Assembly: GCA_040081265.1 (NCBI GenBank)
Contig: JBEBGV010000113.1
Location: forward strand, 1-8,860
DNA length: 8,860 nucleotides
DNA from: JBEBGV01 sp040081265
GTDB lineage: Bacteria > Acidobacteriota > Vicinamibacteria > Vicinamibacterales > UBA2999
Direction: 5' to 3'
Below are positions 7,236-8,860 of the stretch, in pieces. Each line of letters opens with the position of its first letter. Position 1 is the stretch's first letter. The notes under the pieces are model-generated. The model was not told the origin of the DNA. It made no database searches and worked only from the letters and a program-made list of their open reading frames with translations. Position numbers and translations under genes: made by a program.

Positions 7236-7529
7236 GTGGAACAAAGCGTTGTGCAGTTCGCCGTCACCGAGGCCCGCGCCGTTAGCAGCCGATTCCCTGG
7301 CTCCGACTGGTATCTGTTCGGCTCCAGCGCACGCGACCCCGAGCACGCCGGTGACATCGACCTGTTAATCGTCCATGACGGCACCATCGAGAGCACACGC
7401 CTCCGTACGGAACTCGCGGCCTTATGCATGGCTCTACCACTTCACCTCACTATCCTGACGCGCGCGGAGGAAAGCGAGCTGAACTTCATCGCCAGGGCCG
7501 ATGGTTGCCGAAAGATCAGCCATCCGTAG
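7236..7529 (+). CDS. MNT-type minimal nucleotidyltransferase
   Basis: A 97-residue protein of typical length for minimal nucleotidyltransferases of the DNA polymerase-beta superfamily. The core is LFGSSARDPEHAGDIDLLIV (27-46): GSS at 29-31 and the metal-binding D40 and D42 (DID). The third acid usually found on the following strand is not visible; the strand PLHLTILT (68-75) has H70 near that position, so catalysis may be altered or lost. Related proteins act as MNT antitoxins that AMPylate HEPN toxins, or as stand-alone transferases. No HEPN-like partner (Rx4-6H) is recognisable here, so the target may be the HNH or duplicated-domain protein; that is inference. The GTG start follows the previous stop after three bases, with no independent ribosome site, so its output is probably coupled to the upstream gene. 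Confidence 0.9.
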   Translation: MEQSVVQFAVTEARAVSSRFPGSDWYLFGSSARDPEHAGDIDLLIVHDGTIESTRLRTELAALCMALPLHLTILTRAEESELNFIARADGCRKISHP

Positions 7530-7615
7530 AACGTACCTCGGAGACGGCCCGCGAACGACTCGACGGCCCCAGGAGTCACCCGCGACATCGCCGACAGGCC
7601 GCGGATTTCCGTTGA

Positions 7616-7639
7616 TCGGCGGTCTGGGAAGACCGGCCC
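7616..7639 (+). terminator. Possible weak terminator hairpin after the HNH operon
   Basis: A perfect six-pair stem CGGTCT-ggga-AGACCG spans 7620-7635, 91 bases after the nucleotidyltransferase stop, and is followed by GCCCTTGAA rather than a strong T-run. Its position between convergent genes suits termination, but the missing T-tract makes this uncertain. Confidence 0.3.
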
Positions 7640-7667
7640 TTGAATGCACCCGGGCATGAACGATTAT

Positions 7668-7701
7668 GCGTCGGAGGGTCGCCCCTCCAAACCCCGGACG
7701 C
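7668..7701. terminator. Nested inverted repeat between convergent genes, possible bidirectional terminator
   Basis: GGAGGG (7673-7678) and CCCTCC (7683-7688) form a perfect six-pair stem with loop TCGC, and flanking GCGTC (7668-7672) can pair with GACGC (7697-7701), giving a longer interrupted structure. It sits just 17 bases past the CHAT gene's stop, read on the minus strand. Neither side has a T-run, so factor-independent termination is doubtful; it may instead stabilise the transcript ends. Confidence 0.35.
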
Positions 7702-7717
7702 TCGACGGTTCACGCTT

Positions 7718-8860
7718 TCACGCATCGTCCTCGCCATCGTCGCGGACGATCACGATCCGTTCCGGGCTGCCCAGATGCACGTACCGCATTGCGCTCGTGA
7801 AGTACGCGTTCTCCAGCCAAAAACTTCTGACTTGTTCAGCCGACCATCCCGATGCGAGCGCCAGCGCCGCCAGCGTCTTTTCGAACCACTCGTTGCTCTC
7901 GGAGTTTATCAGTGTGTTCGCCTCGAACTGAATTTTGCGATGATCGTCGGCAGAGATCACTCTCTCGCTCTCGAACACGCGAATCAGATCAGTCACGTAT
8001 GACATCCGCAGGAGTCCGGAAATCACATCGCTCCAGCGCTGCCCAGACCCAGCGATCACTGGTACGAACTCGGCGAGTCGCAGCAGGAGTCGACCCACGA
8101 ACACGGCAGCATCTCGAGCGTGGATCGGTGTGACTGTACCCAAGACCGACATCGCGCCCATTGTCAGGAACGCGCCGGCAGATGACGTTTCCGACCAGTC
8201 GAGCGGATGAGTAATGCACGCGCTCAGAATGACGATGGGAGGCATTCGTGCAATCTTGCCCTTGAGTGTGCCGGGCTCGATCGGTTTACCTCCGAGCTCC
8301 AGCAACCCAATTCCATCCTTCTCGCTGTGGGCACCGTGCCCATCAAAAACGAGAATCTTTCCTGAGAACGAGTTAACCGCGTCCGCGAATTCCTCTACTG
8401 AGGCGACATCGACAATCCGGATGTTCAATTTCCTGTTCGCGACGTCCAAGAACGCCGCAGATGCCTTTTCAAGCGCATGCCTGATCGGATCATCGTGCTC
8501 GAACGATCTCACGATCAGAACATCCGACAGGTCGGCGGGGCTGACATACACACCAGGGTCGCCGATAATATGGCTCAGAAATACGTGCGCGGGCGTAATG
8601 GGTACTCGACTAACCGTGTAACGGAGTTGCATCGGCAGGTCGCGAATCGGCAGAAGCTCCAACGGCGCGTTCGCGATCAATTTTGCGCGGCCGTCGCTCT
8701 GCTCAATCATTCGCATGCACTCGGGCCCAACTTCGTCGACGAGGACCCGAGCGATCTCGCGAGCCAGCTTCGCGAGCTTCGGCCCGCGACGTGGCCCCCG
8801 TGCTACCGCGCACGCTGCCAGCTGTTTCATCCGACCTTTCACCAGATTCACCGCCGGCCG
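7718..8860 (-). CDS. CHAT-domain (caspase-like) protease, 5'-partial
   Basis: The frame stays open through the right edge; GTG 8851 is only the first start codon inside the window, so the real start is probably beyond it and any N-terminal repeat or sensor domain is missing. Numbering from that GTG, the CHAT domain covers about 55-260: the entry segment PLELLPIRDLPMQLRYTVSR (63-82), the histidine motif LVFDGHGAH with H172, and the cysteine motif VILSACITH with C212, which together form the protease dyad. A helical tail follows to residue 377. CHAT proteases are relatives of caspases and separase; in bacteria known ones are switched on by a sensor and cleave a partner protein such as a gasdermin or a regulator. 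The partner is not visible here and would lie to the right. The gene converges on the HNH operon, so the two are transcribed separately. Confidence 0.9.
   Translation of the reverse strand, partial: RPAVNLVKGRMKQLAACAVARGPRRGPKLAKLAREIARVLVDEVGPECMRMIEQSDGRAKLIANAPLELLPIRDLPMQLRYTVSRVPITPAHVFLSHIIGDPGVYVSPADLSDVLIVRSFEHDDPIRHALEKASAAFLDVANRKLNIRIVDVASVEEFADAVNSFSGKILVFDGHGAHSEKDGIGLLELGGKPIEPGTLKGKIARMPPIVILSACITHPLDWSETSSAGAFLTMGAMSVLGTVTPIHARDAAVFVGRLLLRLAEFVPVIAGSGQRWSDVISGLLRMSYVTDLIRVFESERVISADDHRKIQFEANTLINSESNEWFEKTLAALALASGWSAEQVRSFWLENAYFTSAMRYVHLGSPERIVIVRDDGEDDA

Overview
The window looks like a chromosomal defence (anti-phage) island from a GC-rich bacterium, probably a proteobacterium. 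The GC content is high, GTG and TTG starts are frequent, gene junctions are very tight, and a serine-tRNA fragment has a typical proteobacterial sequence. I cannot name the genus from this sequence. No housekeeping gene, transposase or integrase is visible.

Layout. (A) Bases 2-5182 on the plus strand hold three co-directional genes. First is a very large, mostly helical protein cut by the left edge (1,183 residues visible), which resembles the C-terminal sensor part of a STAND/NLR-like ATPase. Then comes a small cysteine-rich zinc-ribbon protein of an uncharacterised family, and 15 bases later a protein with an unknown N-terminal helical domain and a C-terminal TIR domain that keeps its candidate NADase glutamate. 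(B) Bases 5183-5860 carry no convincing gene, but contain a truncated 5' half of a tRNA-Ser(GGA) gene on the minus strand. It breaks off inside the anticodon stem and is probably an integration or rearrangement scar separating two independently acquired modules. (C) Bases 5861-7529 on the plus strand form a compact three-gene operon with 4- and 3-base gaps: an HNH nuclease with an extra C-terminal domain, an unrecognised 222-residue protein built from two copies of one domain, and a small MNT-type nucleotidyltransferase that seems to lack its third catalytic acid. (D) Convergent to this, from the right edge to 7718 on the minus strand, lies the C-terminal part of a CHAT (caspase-like) protease with an intact His/Cys dyad. 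The 188 bases between the convergent ends contain two perfect hairpins that may serve as weak terminators.

How the parts may work together. Module A has the shape of a sensor plus TIR-effector abortive-infection system, with the zinc ribbon as an unexplained partner. Module C combines a DNA-cleaving domain, a nucleotidyl-transfer fold and a duplicated domain resembling the second half of Mrr-like restriction-endonuclease folds. I do not recognise this as a named system, and it is the best candidate here for something undescribed. Module D is a death-protease component whose partners lie outside the window. All functional assignments come from motif reading by eye; no database search was possible.
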